A stretch of 64,000 nt of DNA from Schizochytrium sp. TIO01 (GCA_004764695.1 SMSO01000033.1:2309001-2373000); one strand, 5' to 3'; shown: positions 39,992 to 54,400, counted from the stretch's first letter. Program-made: numbers and translations. Notes: generated from the sequence alone by a model not told the origin.

Positions 39992-41563
39992 TTGAGAGGC
40001 AGTGAGCCTTGGGGTCTCTGAAACCCCGAGCTAAACTCTTATAATCTACAGCGTGCAGTTCAACAGGAAGTGCAGGACGGTGAGGCACCCAGGCACTGCA
40101 AATACATGCGAGACTTGCGAAAGGGTTTTGCTGGTTTCCCTTGTTCATTCTGTTTATTCTTTTTTCCAAACATGAAGAAAGGGAAACAGTATTGTAGGCC
40201 CTAGTACTAGTAGGTACCTACTAAGGAAACTACTAAGGAAACTACTCGTCCAAACTATTGTTTTCAGTAGCCCTGCATACACTTTCAATAACTCGATGTG
40301 GCTCGTGCAGCAAATCCTTTTTGTGAGTTACTTTCTTCCATCGCAAAAATCTAAGAAGAAGTAGCTTTGCCTAACTTCAACTTAGTTTGGCAAAAAAAAA
40401 TGCTGACAAAATCAAAGCTTACAGCAAAGAAAGCCTATATCTCAATATCACTCCTTGAGGACCTCAGCTAGACTTAATTAGAGATAACCTTAGACACTGC
40501 TACTAAGATTTTTGTTGGATGAGACTCCTTGTCTTGTAAGTTAAAGGATTCAGAAAATACACCTCGAATAAAAAATTGTCATTTGTATGGCTATTACACT
40601 CGTAGTCACGCAGACTATTGATTGTAGCTTAGATGTCCGCAAGTCATAATTTATACCGCCGACTCCTCTTTTGGCTGGATTTCCTCATTTACTTTTACTT
40701 TAATATATATAAAAATAAATACTCCAGAAAAGGATTGAATGGACTCCTAATTTTAAACATTTTTTTTTTCCTTTTTGTCTATCTAACAGATACCCAGGCA
40801 CCATGTCGTACTTTTTCTTCTTTCAATAACTTCTCTCTTTCTCTCTCTGCAAACCCTTGAAAGTCCAGAAGGTCAGGCAGTCACCATGGAGGAATGGCTA
40901 GAGCGTGGGGACATATCACGTGACACCACGGGATGCCCAGTAGTAGCCTTTCTCTGCTTTGTCCTCGGCACAAGCGAACAAGAGAACTAGGTCCTGCACG
41001 GGCTGCGCCGACTGAATACCCCTGGTCTTCTTTTATATTTCCTTTTTTAAAATTAAAAAGCCCCAATCCACTTTCTTTTTTTCTCGAGAGCGCCGGAGAC
41101 AGAGGTGAACAGCCAGCTGACTAGCCTAAGTTTTGTCTTCAATTTTCGCAGTTCGGGCCGCACTGACATGGGACGGATAGCAAACGCCAACCCGCGTCGC
41201 CTCGGTCGTATCATGAACGCCATCGCAATCGCGGCACCAGCCAGTAGCGGAACAGTGGAAGAGTCTTTCGAGAGTTATTCTCATCGCGCAGAACCATGTA
41301 ATACTAACTATTACCAGGTACCTACTACCCAAAGCTTTTAGTTAAAAGACCAAGAGCCGATACGTACCTTTAAGTAAGTCGTCAGTGTGTGTAACTTTTT
41401 TAATTGAAGGGAGGCGCCTTGAACTGGTGAGAATCACGCCTGTCGTTTCCATTCGTACATGTCAGATTTGGGTCAAGTTTAGGAATAGCAGTATTTATTG
41501 GCAGTGCTTCCTTCAACGGACGAAGCGATTTCTGGACGACACAGTCTGAGAGAAAGACATTTT
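39992..41563. other. Intergenic, contains a 16-bp perfect palindrome
   Basis: No gene supported. TAGTAGGTACCTACTA at 40208-40223 is a perfect inverted repeat, followed by two copies of AAGGAAACTACT. Another GGTACCTACTA lies at 41317-41327. 40640-40860 has AT and CT-rich tracts. Confidence 0.45.
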
Positions 41564-41786
41564 TTAACAGTTTGGGAGCATTCGAGCTGCCCAAATGTTA
41601 AAATGAGGACTTGCAAAACTCAGCTGCGTCAGGGTAAGAAAACCGACCTGGGGAGGAGACAATGAGACAGTGGCGAAGCAGTCGAAGGAGGTAGCGTTTG
41701 GAGGAGCAGGACTCCCTTCGGCTTCGATTGACTGGTCTGATGAAGAGCTAATACTCATTTGCACAACGAAGTACATCTGACCTGCG

Positions 41787-42182
41787 CTACTCCGCGACTG
41801 ACGAGTGGCGCCACTTTACAAGAGCAGGAAAGAGTGATTGAAAGGAAAGAAGGAAACGAAAGCGAGTGGGAAATTCGCAACTTTTGGTAGTAGTGGAGGC
41901 TTTGGGTTGCTGGAAAGTTGCGAAGAACACTTCTCTGTTGAAATGATCCAAGGCGATTGTAAGAGCCAGCCTCACAGCAGAAGAGATCTCATGCCATGCC
42001 ATGCTTCGCGCCGTCATTGGGTCATCGCGCGAGGGCCGCCTGAAAGTGAAAGTGTCTGAAAGTGCAGCTGCGTTACACATCGCAGCGATAAACAAGAGGA
42101 GAGCTAAGGTTCTGCGCCCGAGATAAATATAGCCTTCTCCATGTGTAGCGGCCATAAGAAATGTGGTTCTCTGCGTGTGCAA
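41787..42182 (-). CDS. Doubtful ORF with signal-anchor-like N-terminus
   Basis: From Met12 (base 42149) the frame encodes GRRTLALLLFIAAMCNAAAL, which looks like a signal peptide or anchor with a plausible cleavage after NAA. The following 90 residues are unremarkable. It could be the first exon of a secreted protein continuing at 41564-41776. No family match and no clear splice junction, so support is weak. Confidence 0.25.
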   Translation of the reverse strand: MHTQRTTFLMAATHGEGYIYLGRRTLALLLFIAAMCNAAALSDTFTFRRPSRDDPMTARSMAWHEISSAVRLALTIALDHFNREVFFATFQQPKASTTTKSCEFPTRFRFLLSFQSLFPALVKWRHSSVAE

Positions 42183-45100
42183 TGACCATGGAATCGAGAC
42201 CTTGGTATTAATTAGCTAGCTAGCTAGGTTGGTACCTACTACGTACTCCGTGTCTTGAAAGAGTGTGTTGCTTTCTTCGTCCGAAGCTGGAGCGCGACGG
42301 AACACTGTGAATCTGTTCTGATCTCTCGAATTCTCAAAGGTAAAGTGTGAGATAGAAATCAGTTCAGGGCTGAAGACACTAGTTCAATTGAATGCGCTGG
42401 CGTGAGCCATAGACCGTTCATGGTATGATGAGCACAGACCAATAGATGTCCAAACTTAGAGATTGAGAGAGTGTTTAGTCTTTTTCACCTAGGCAGTGCT
42501 CCACAACCCAGCTTGCTCTTCGAGACGTGACTGGAGGTAAACATGCAGTTGCATTTTAGCGGCACTGGGTGAACTTGATTGTGTACTCTAGACCTCTCGT
42601 TTTAAGCCTCTTAGAAATAAGTTAAGTGTGGAGAAAGGTTATTTTTCAAAGAGGAAAATCATTGCTACATGGTGCTGGGAGGATAGAGAGAGTCATCAGA
42701 ATTTTGATTTTAGTTTAAGTAAATAAGAAACATTTCTCAGGCATTAATGAAACATAACACTAATTTATGAAAAAGAGGAGAAAGAAGAAAGAAATAATTA
42801 ATTTATATGAAGAGTCAGTTTCTCATCAGAAGAGATCTATTCTTCATGATCATTGGTGAACTTCGTGAAAAAGTGGTCAGGAGTGAGTCACCAAGAAATA
42901 GTTCCGCATTGACATAGTATAATATGGAACACGCGTACGCTAGAGATGGCAACCCATCATGTCTCAAAGCGGTGGAACTTACGCTGAAGTCGCGAAACAG
43001 CCCATTCTCTGGACCATCTTACGTTTGGAGTGCCATTGCTCTTTCGAAGAAAGAAAGAACAAAAGGTATTATGTGTAGGGATACGGTTCTGGTGTCCTGT
43101 GCAAACACGTGTGGCTAAAGTGATGTAGGAATAGTCATATGAGTAAGATTAGTCATTCTGGATGAATGGATGCATATAGTAAGGCTGGTAAGGCATTAAA
43201 ATTTTACTTCTTTCGAAGTTGGAGCAGATATTAACCCAGCGCGAGATAACACTATTTTCTTGAAAGAAGCACCGCGGGTGAGAATAAATTAGAATCTTGA
43301 ATTGAATACCAAAGAGTGTTCAGCTTGAAATCAAGGAGTAGACAAGTCGTCCTAATTATGGTGGTTTGGATTACAAAGCATTTATGATTTGATTGAGGCG
43401 AAATAACATACTGAAGAAAGTTATTATGTTTAAGCACTGTCTTGGACGCCCACTTTTGCTACTACTATCTTAGAATCTGGCTATTTAAGAAGGGTTGGAG
43501 AAAGTTACCTCTTGGCACGCTTGATTGTATGTTTTGGGCTGTGCTTATACCATACCAAATCTTTTCATGCAACAGTATACAGAGGAAGGAGCAACCACTA
43601 ACTCATAAAGGAAAGCGCGGATAACCCTACTGGAAGTGTGCAGTCAAAAATAGTAGAGATACATTGTCCTCGAGAATAGTTTGGGACAAGAATAGGATAC
43701 AGCGCAAGCACGACACTCTGAACAGAAAAAAGCAGGAAATCACTTTATCTTGGCTTACGCCATGTAGTGCGTTAACAAGAAGTAGAAACTTGGGCTTGGA
43801 CCATTTGTGATCCTGACTTGTCAAAAACACTTCAATTGGAATTTTGGTTTTGGTGTTGGCGATTTATCATTACTATTATTTTACATAATACGAAGAGTTC
43901 ATGATAGGAACTTCAAAGTGTCAATATTAAAAATTACACAATCTGTAAGGTAGTAGTGCACATTCAAAAAACAAGGAATCAATATCCCCCGAAGACACGT
44001 GGCCAAGCCTACTTGCATGGCGGCAAAGTATCTTCATACGCGCATGGAATTTGCACGCAAGTATCGTACTGGACCAAGACAGCATCTTAATATTTCCATA
44101 TCCCAGACACGTCTTGAGGCGAGAGGGAGTGTACACTACCTAACTACTTCCTAGCAGACTACTAGGCATTCCCAAAGCAAAGGCGAGAAAAAATCGTTCC
44201 TACTACCTACCATACAGTACTATTATTACACCTAAGTAGCGGCTGCGTAAAGAACAATAAGAATGAGAACGGTGCGCTCACGTAGAATTGAACTTTTAGA
44301 ACTTGCGAAACTTGCATTTCATTTCCTACGGTGACAAAGTGGTGCTGAGGCCCAATCGCGGTTTACAATAAACGCGCGACTCAAAGACAGCTCTTAAATC
44401 GTGTCCTTGGATAGGCGGCGGACAACGATGCCTCTGGCGGTGTGAATATCACGATCGGCTACGTCTTTGCATTTTTTTTGGGGGGGGGTTGAAAACCTTG
44501 GATGTTGCGAGCTTGTCGTGGGTGGAACCACATTCATTGCATGGTTTTGGAGTGCGATTCTCTCGGCAAATGATCAATTTGCACCACTGGAGGAGAAAGC
44601 TCGGCTTTGTGGATGAGCGCTTGGCGGAAGGAAGCCAACCAACCAACGAACGAACGAACGACACATCATTCGAGCTGTCTTGATTTTGGTCCATCTTGTT
44701 GACTTGCTGAGGTTTCAAATTTCGAAAGGACAACGCTGTAGTTTTCGCAGAGTCACCAGGGCACGCAAGCCCGGACTTTGAAGTTGACCACTTGCTTTGC
44801 CGATGTCTTTGTAGATAGCGGAGGCGTCTGGATAGGCACACCAACCTGGCATTTGGAATTCTCCCTTTGCTTGGCAAAGGACAGACACTATGGCGTGGAT
44901 AGTGGCTCGGTCAGTGCTGCGTTGCTCGCGGCCGCCGGAATAAAGGGTAGCCATAGACGCCCTCAACGTCGTCACTTGCGCACATGCGATTGCCTCCTGG
45001 GAAGCACCCGAAGGGCTCTTGCTGAGGCGCCAGACTTCTGGTTGAAGTACTTGGATAATTTGAGTTGAAGGTTTGATTCACTTGTAGTGTCTGGAGCTTA

Positions 45101-45470
45101 GTGGTTCCTTGGCCATTCCAGTTTCTTACCCAACCTCCACATCTCAAGAAATCAAGGAAGACCTGAATAACTAAAATATCTCATTTATATGAAATAGTAG
45201 AGGTTATATGAGTTCTAACGTTGTCGTAGGTACTGTTAACAAGTGCCGTTAGACCTATTAATGGAAATAGGCCGCTATCGGTTCGCATGCAATGGGCTTG
45301 TTAGAAGCGAGCGAGACTTGAGGCAAAGACATCGTCTTCGCGTGAGACTGCGAAGGCTGCGTCTCTCAAGCGGTGTTATCCTGGGATTTACCATCCGCGC
45401 CAGCGAGAGGCGTTCGCAGGATATTGTCCTAGTCTCGATCGGGGAAAGCAGTGTCTAGTTCTTTTCCACG
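42183..45470. other. Intergenic, about 3.3 kb, no gene supported
   Basis: TAGCTAGCTAGCTAGG and GGTACCTACTACGTAC lie at 42214-42246. 42600-44250 is AT-rich and without coding signal. 44450-45070 is more GC-rich with competing short frames on both strands, none recognisable; a T9-G9 run lies at about 44470-44488. The right end is the upstream region of the dynein gene. Confidence 0.4.
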
Positions 45471-48400
45471 ATGGACGCGCACGTTGAGACAAAGCTAGAC
45501 AACAGGGATGATGGCTGGGACGATGCACAGAAAAAAACACATTCAACTGAAGACAATGACAGTGATAATGAGGACGACAATGAAGACGCCGAGACATTAA
45601 TTTTGAACATGTATGAAGTGAAAGGCGATGAAGATTTCCTTGAAACCAGTCGGAGTCATGTCACAGAGCAGGTGGATGAGAATCAGGTGGACGAAGCAAA
45701 TATGTTGACATGGAGGAAAGGCTTCGTGGTTGGTAAAAGCCCAACGAAAAGGTCTGGTCATACTTTCACAGTTCTTGGGACAAATGCATTTCTTTTCGGT
45801 GGATGTGATGCTCAGAGTACAGCTGGGCCTACGGGGGAGCTCTGGCAGCTCAAGATGCTAGGAAACTTTGAATGGATTCGCCTAGACGATCAGATTAACA
45901 AACAAGGTGGAGTTCCGCTGGCCAGATGGCTTCACAGTGCATGCGTCTACGATAAAAAGTTCATCTTGTATTTCGGGGGCTTTCATTCAAGTAAACGCCG
46001 ACTCAATGACCTTTGGATGTTTGATACTATTACCTTGCAATGGAGTCTGCTTTATGAAGGCTACACAGGCACACCTGGTATTGACGAGAAAATATCCAAT
46101 CTTGCGCCTCCTCCTCGTGGAGGCCATACAGCGTCAATCATTGGAGATAAAATGTGGGTTTTCGGAGGTTATGGAGGACAGGGTTATTCACGAAAGGACT
46201 TTAATGATTTGTTTTTGCTCAATCTTCATGAAATGGAATGGGAGCAACTTCCTCAACTTAAAGGAGTTCCTCCTCGGCCACGATCCGGACACTCGGCAAC
46301 AGTTGTCGACTCCTGCATATATATTCATGGAGGTTGGAATGCGGTAGAGCAGCTAAGTGATTTGAGCATTCTTGATACACGTTTGAATACTTGGTCTACA
46401 GTGGAAACATTTATGGATCCTCGATGGGGACACACATCATGCCCAGTAGAGGCGATACCTTACTGGAAGATTTTTTACTTCGGAGGATGCACAGGAAACC
46501 TCGTTGAAACCAAGCGAGCACAAGGGACACTTTCAAGTAAGGTTCTAATTCTTGACACAGGGACTTGCGTGTTTGATCGCCCAAAAGTGCGGGGAGACAT
46601 GCCATGCGGACGTACAGATACAACATTTGGGTATGATGTTAAAGGAAGTCGCTTGGTCATGTTTGGAGGTTGGGCAAATCAGTGGCTGGATGATATTTAT
46701 ACTCTTGATGTGGGTTGTATTGTGGGCCCACCATACGCGATCCTTGGAATTTTCCCACGACAAGGACCTCTAACGGGTGGCACAGAGATTATGATCTCTG
46801 GAATGGATTTTGTTCACGATCCTAAAGACCCACGTATCAAAGTGCGATTTATTGCCAAAGGGGGGCACATCCTTGATGCTAATGGAGTGTTTGTTAATTC
46901 TGAAACCATTACGTGTGTTTCGCCTAATTTTGACGAGCTATTGAATGGGGACCTAACCGCAGACCAGCTTGAAGTTGATGTTCGAATTGCTATCAAAGAT
47001 GATTCGTTTACGACAACTTTTCAGAAATACACATTTTTATCAGTCACAGTCGCAGAACAATGTCTAGCGTTTGGACCTGGTCTGACAAGTGGTGGATACC
47101 CTGGCGCCCCTACTATGTTTGTTATTCAAGCAAATGATGTCATCGGGCTCCTGCGGTCGACGGGTGGCGATGAGTTTGAAATTCGAATTCGGAACGATGA
47201 TATAGCTGTTCTTGATGCTACTATTGAGGATAATGAGGACGGATCATACGCTGTTGACTTTACCATTCCAGCGGCAGGTGAATATACAATTGAAATCGAA
47301 TATACTGGGCGCTTCGTGGACGAAACGGGTCAAAAATACAATACCGGGAAATCGGGCCATATTCGAGGAAGTCCATTCACAGTTTATTTCGATGAGAATG
47401 CCGCAAAATCATCCAACAAAATGAATGGACCCTTGGTCCGCGAAGCAATTGAGCGTCGCTTTCAGTACACTAAAAAACTGGTCAGTGCTACGCGTGTTCA
47501 GTTACTCAAGTCTATATCGCCAGGCTATGCAATTGAATTAGCAGCTGACATCAAGGCAGTGATTGCAGTGAAAGAAAAACTATTCCAAGTGGAAGCAGAA
47601 CGTGCTGAGATTGAGCTAAGCCTTGATGTCACTGAGCGTGTTGCCCTTCATCTTGCCGAAAACTATGGTGTGAAGTCGGAAAAGCGAGTTCAAGATGTTG
47701 CCAAAGTACGCGAGGAATGGAAATCCATATTAGACGGGCAACCCAACCTTATCGCTCAGTCGAATGCCGCTTTGCGCCCGCACGTGATTGCGCACGGAGA
47801 GAAAACTAAAGACCAGCTGTTAGAATATGAAGCAAGTGTCATTAGCTACGAGGAAACTGTGAAGAGACGACCTTGTTTTAAATGGAACACAGGTCCAGAG
47901 GGAGCGCTCAGTTCGCTTGTTGAAACTGTGGAGATATATGAAGCCCGCTTAGAAAAACATGAGGACATGAAAAAATTAGCAAAACTCTTTGAATTCCCAG
48001 AGCTAGTACACGGAGCAACGACCGTAATGGAGAGAATTTCCAAGCTTCTGGAGCATGCTCAGGAAATGTGGGAGGTTGCTTCTGATGCACTGATTTTCGT
48101 AGATGAATCAAAAGGTACACTTTGGCGTAAAGTGAAGCCAGATGTGTTAGAAGATGAGGCAAGAAAACGTCTTAAAATAGTAAAGGCTCTTCCTCGTGAC
48201 TTGCGAGAAAGCAATGCATATCTTGGTCTTGAACAAGAGGTTAAAAACTTTGTGCTCACCTGTCCTTTGATTGCTCAGCTTGGTAATAAAGCTATGCGCA
48301 TTCGCCACTGGGAGGAGCTTCAATCAACGATTGGCCAATCTTTTGCTGGACCTCATGAAAATAAAAACCTTCGCTTAGGTGAAGTGCTTGACTTGGGTCT

Positions 48401-51400
48401 TCACAACTTTGCAGCGCAGGTAGAAAGTATTGCAAATCGTGCTGGTAAAGAAGCAAAGGTAGAGGCTGCTATGACCAAAATTGAGCGTGCTTGGTCTACC
48501 CTTCAATTTCTGGAGGAGGAGCGAGTGGATCTTGATGATGCACCCCCGCGCATTTTCTTGTCAGAAGAAGACTTGCAATTACTTGAAGCAGACCAATTAA
48601 CTGTTGATGCTATGGCAAATTCACCCTACATGAAGCCTTTTGAGGATGCCTATACTACTGCCGAAGGGCTGAAAGGTAAAGGTGTAAAATATTGGAAGAC
48701 TGCATTAGGGAACATTGTGAAGATTGTGGGCTTTTTAGAACACATTCAGCAAACATGGGCTTATCTTGGTTCACTCTTTTTGCTTTCAGAGGAAGTAAAA
48801 ATTGCACTTCCCAATGATGCCAAACGTTTTGTGGCCCTAGATACTGACGTACGCAAGTTTTTAGAGGATGCTGTGAAGATCAAAATTGTTCTGAAATTTT
48901 GCACAACGCCAAAGCTTGCAGAAAACATGGAAGAAATACATGAGCAGCTTGAAATTTGCAAAAAGAGTTTGGGGGACTTCCTTGCCACAAAGCGCTCTGC
49001 TTTTCCACGTCTTTATTTTGCCTCTGAAAATCAGGTCTTAGATATCCTTACCAAAGGCTCTGATCCTAAGCACATCCTTAGTCATATTTCCAAGATTTTT
49101 CCTCAGATGTCAACGCTTCAGACAGAGAATGATACCTATGCTTCTCATTGGTTTTCTTCAGATAGACTAGAGAGAGGTGCCTTTGATAAACCTGTGATTC
49201 TCAAAGGCAAGGTTGAAGAGTACCTCAGAGATGTGTGGATTTCTAGCCAGCAGTCAGTAAAGGTTAACCTTGAAAAAAGTATAGTGCGCTACAAAACCCA
49301 GCAACGCAAGGATTGGGTTATACACAAGGCCGAAAAGGATTATGCGTTTGATCTATTGCAAATATCTCTTATGGTGTGCAATGTAGTCTCAACACAAGAG
49401 ATGGAAGGCGTGTTTTCCGCATTCAAAAGTGGAAACCGAAGCGCTATGCAAGATTACGCTGCTAAGGTTCGACAACAACTTATGGACATATCTAAAGTTT
49501 CGCGTTCCAAAAATCTCTGCAAGAATGACCGACGTCGGATATCCGCGATAGTAAGCTATGACATTCACTCCCGAGACCTAGTTGAGGATTTTATTTCCAA
49601 TGATGTAACATCTGCTGCTTCTTTTGAGTGGAAGAAACATCTTAAGCAGTATCCTGACGGGAAAACAGAAATTTGTGACGCAATTCTTCAGTATGGTTTT
49701 GAATATGTTGGAAATTATCCTCGTTTGGTCCGTACACCCCGAACAGACCAGGTCTTAATCTCTGCAGCACGCACTTTGAAACTCCAGTTAGGTGGCATTT
49801 TTACGGGGTTAGAAGTTGTCGGGAAATCTGAAATGATGCGGGAGCTTGCTTCTACTATGGGTTCATTTTGTTATGTCTACAATTGCACTCCCGAACTTGA
49901 CTTCCGTTCTATCGGCAACTTATTGACAGGCGCTGCTGCAGCAGGTGCTTGGATTGCATTTGACCAAGTCGATCGACTGACACAGGAAGTTCTATCGTCA
50001 CTTGCTTGGCAGCTTAAGCACATGTGCGACGCAAGACAAAGTAAACAGAGCGTGTTTCGAAATCACTCAGGGGTGGAGATTGAGCTCATGTCTAATTTTG
50101 TTGTTCTAGCATCATTGCGTGGATCTGGTTCGTCCTTAGTTCAAACACGGTGCCCACAGGCCTTTAAAACATATATGCGTCCTACAAGCTTAGCTATTCC
50201 TCATACAAAAGTGATTTGCGAGGCGCTCCTTGCAGGTGAAGGTTTTCTAGAGTATTCGGAGCTTGCAAATAAGCTTTTCGAATTGTTTGAGGCTGGTAAA
50301 ACTTACTTACCGCATAGAGAATACTATGATTGGACCCTTCGATCTTTAAAGAGTGTAATCTCTGCAGCAGGGACTGCACGTCAGGCTGAAACTGACGATA
50401 CCGTAATTGAAAGTAAAACTGTTTTACAGGTACTTCACACTCATATTATGGCGCGACTTGCAACTGCTGATACGCCTGTGATGAGGAGTATTTTGGAAGA
50501 TTTGTTTCCTAAGATAGTTTCAATCGCAAAAGTTGACCCTGATCTGGATATGGCTGTCAAGGAAGCTTGCGCAGCTCGGGAACTTTGGCCAGAGCAACAC
50601 TTTTTGAGTAGGATTGTAGACCTTGATGAGCTTTTAAAGTTACGGCAAGCCGTGATTTTGCTAGGTGACCCAGGCATTGGAAAATCAGAATGCTGGAAAA
50701 CTTTACAGCGCGCACATCAGATGTTGAAAAGGAAAACCATCGTAAAAACGGTTTATACTAAGGCTCAGAGTATCGAGCAGCTATATGGCTTTCTCACGCC
50801 ATCCAAAAATGAGTGGAGAGATGGTATATTGTCTCGCATTTTGCGAGATATTGCTAACAATAGTGATCATACTACACCTAAATGGCTTGTATTAGACGGA
50901 GAACATGATTCAGAATGGACAGACTCTATGTCAACTCTTTTTGGCGAGGACAGATTCCTAACAGTCTCATCAGCAGAAAGAATAGCAATGAAGGAAGATA
51001 CGCACATGATTTTCGAGATGAGTACCCTTGCGCATGCATCACCAGCTGCAGCATCTCGAACTGGCATCCTATACTTTTCCAATGACCAAGGAGCACAGTG
51101 GCGATCTTTAGTTGCAGCATGGATTCAACGCAAAGAGTGGGAGGACCATGTGAAGGAGGCAATCACTATCTTGTTTGAAACCTACCTTCCTGTGACACTC
51201 GCAGAGGTCCAACGTTCCTATCGATCGCATGTGAAAATGTATAACACTCATCTTGTTAGTGGCGTTTTGCATCTACTCGACGCCATAATCAGCGCAGAGG
51301 AAGAAAGGCTTACAGATACCCCAGATGACGTAAAGGAAGCTACCCGGGCAATCGAACCTAGCTTTGTTTATTGCGTTGTGTGGGGCATTGGTATGCCTTT

Positions 51401-54400
51401 GATTAACTTAGGTGGGACTGATTACCGCCGAGAGTTTTCAGCATGGTGGAAGACAACATTCAAAAATGTGAAGTTTCCGTCTAGGGATACTGTTTTCGAC
51501 TACTTCCTCAATGTTCCAACAGGAAAATTTGATCTTTGGAAGAATTCTCCAAACTTTGCGACTGTGTCAGTTGATGTCTCAACAATACCAATCCATGACA
51601 TCATCATACCTACTCCTGAGACAACGAGGGCAAGCTACTGGTTGGAAAGATTGGTAGCGATGGAACATCCTACCTTGCTCATGGGAAGCCCCGGAGTCGG
51701 GAAGACAAGCCTCATACGTGGCTCTCTGCGCGAGCTCGATCTTTCAGAGCAAATCCCTCTGTCCATGAATCTTGATTACTTTTCCACTGCAGCAACCTTT
51801 CAAGCTCGTTTGGAACTAGCTCTAGAGAAAAAGTCAGCAAACTCATGGGGTCCACCAGGTGATGAGACACAGCTTGTAGTTTTTCTAGACGATCTCAATC
51901 TCCCTCAAGCGGACAAATTCGGTAGCCAAGAAGTCTTGGCCTATCTCCGTCAACAAATTGAAACAGGACAAGTGTACGACCGTTCTACTCTTGCAACCAA
52001 GCAGATTCAAGGGTGTCAGTACTTGGCTTGTATGAGTCACACCTCTGCAAGCAATCCTGTTGACGCTCGTCTTTTGAGGCATTTTGTGCTCTTTTCAATT
52101 GAACTGCCGGACGTAGAATCGCTGCAGAGTATATACCAGACCATACTCGGTAGCCACTTGGAGAATTTTGACGATGGAGTAAAGGCCCTTGGGTCAGGCC
52201 TTGTTGAAGGTGCAATTGGTCTGCATCTCGATGTTAGCAATAAAATGCGTGCATCGATCTCTGCTCCGCATTACAATGTGAGCCTGAGGCATTTGACTAG
52301 CGTCTTCCAAGGCCTCCTCATGGCGCAGCCTAACGAGTTTACTGAACCTGCAAAGATGATTCAATTATGGGTTCATGAATCCGATCGTGTGTATGGAGAC
52401 CGCTTAGTGAGCGAGGTAGATATGCTTAAATATCGAGACCTTCTACAAAGTCAGGTTAAAAGGCGATTTCCAACTGCAAATTTAGCAAAATATTTTGGTG
52501 TGGATAATTCAGAGCCACTCATCTTCTGCCACTTTGCATCTGAAGAAAGCAGTCAAGACGAAGATCCGCCATATGCAATTGTTGAAGCATATGATGACCT
52601 TATCCCAGGTCTTGAATCTGCTTTAGCAGAATACAATGAGACAAAATCAAAACTGGACATCTTCTTTTTTGATGAAGTTATCGATCATTTATGCCGTGTT
52701 TCTCGCATTTTACAATGCCAGAGGAACCATGGCCTGTTGGTCGGTATTGGTGGATGTGGCAAAAAGTCACTTGTGCGTCTTGCCTCCTACGTTGCCGCGT
52801 GCCAGCTATATCAGCTTCCAATAACTTCAGGGTTCAGTTTTCAGGACTTCAAAGAGGAATTGAAGGGATTGTTTATGCAGTCTGGCATTAATCGAACTCG
52901 AACGGTACTTTTACTACCAGAGGGAGACATTATCGATGAGCGATTCCTTGTTTACCTTGCTGACTTAATATCTACGGGAAGTAAAATCGAGGAGCTATTT
53001 GTCCCAGAAGAGCGAGAGGCAATCGCTCAGAGTGTTCAAAGCAAAGCAAAGCTTGTTGGTCGTGGATCAGATTTGAGCAGCTGTTTTCACTTTTTTGAAG
53101 ACGCGGTTCGAGACCATTTACATTGTTTATTTTGCATGGACCCTCGGGCCGGGTCTTTTGCTTCTTGGATTCGCAAATTTCCAACATTAATGTCCTGTTC
53201 TGTTATAGATTGGTTCCGCCCGTACCCAGATCGTTCTCTTCGACATGTTGCTAGAATCATTCTCGAAGATATGGATTTTGACTCCAAAGAGGTTTACCTT
53301 GGAGTACAGACATTTATGACCTCTTCGTACCGCTCTGCTTGCAAGCTTGCAGAACAATACACTGATACAGAGAAGCACCTCATCCATTTACCTATTAAAT
53401 GCTACGTAGAAAATCTTAGGTCTTTCAAGGCGCGACTTGTTATCGCGCAGGCAGCCAATCGTCAGAAGAAAGTACGATTAGAGAGTGTTGCAGAGAAGAT
53501 GAAGGAAGCTGACCATCTCGTTGCAACTCTTGAGGAAATTATTCGCGCCCAAAGTGCAGACGCCGATGAGAAAACAATGCTAGCCTCAGCTCAAGCAGAA
53601 GAGGTCGCCCGCGATGCAGCCGTGGTTGAAAAAGAAAGCGAAATCGTTTCTCGAGAGCAGGCCAAAGTAGACGAAATTTCTGCTGAGGCGGACGCTATAA
53701 GGGCTGATTCACGGGCCGAGTTTGACAAAGCGGAGCCACTTATTAAAGAAGCACTGGATGCTTATGATCTTTTAACTAAAAAAGATCTCGGGGAGTGCAA
53801 GGCAATGAGCGCTGCACCGAAAGGTATCGATGATGTTTTCTGCGCTGTGCTGATTCTTCTCGCTGGTGTGGACCCACGCATTAAGCTTAATAAGAACGGA
53901 AAGCCGAAGAGTCTTACATGGGACAATTGTAAAAAGGAATTACTTGGAAACATCAATGAATTTCTAAACCAACTAAAGCTCTTTAAAGATGCTGTTGAGG
54001 ACTTTCGTGTTCCAAAGATCAACTGGGCCAACGTGCGCCCAATTCTCAATCTACAACAGTTTAACGCAGAAGCCATCGAGCAGAAAAATAAGGCGGCCGG
54101 TAGCCTAGCAACTTGGGTGGAAAAGATGGTTGCTTACTATGATGCAATTCTATGTGTTGAGCCAAAGCGCCAGCTTCTAGAAGAGGTTGATGGAAAACTT
54201 GCAAAAGCTACACAAATTCTTGACAAAGCCAAAGCAAAGGTTGGAGAACTTGAAATTAGATTAACAAAACTTCGAGAGGAGCTAGAGAAACTCGCTCAGT
54301 CGAGAGATGAGGCTATTGCATCGCTCAAACTCAGTCAGCTTAAGCTTGAGCTGGCTCGACGCCTTACAACAGCCTTATCATCAGAAACAGAGAGATGGGC

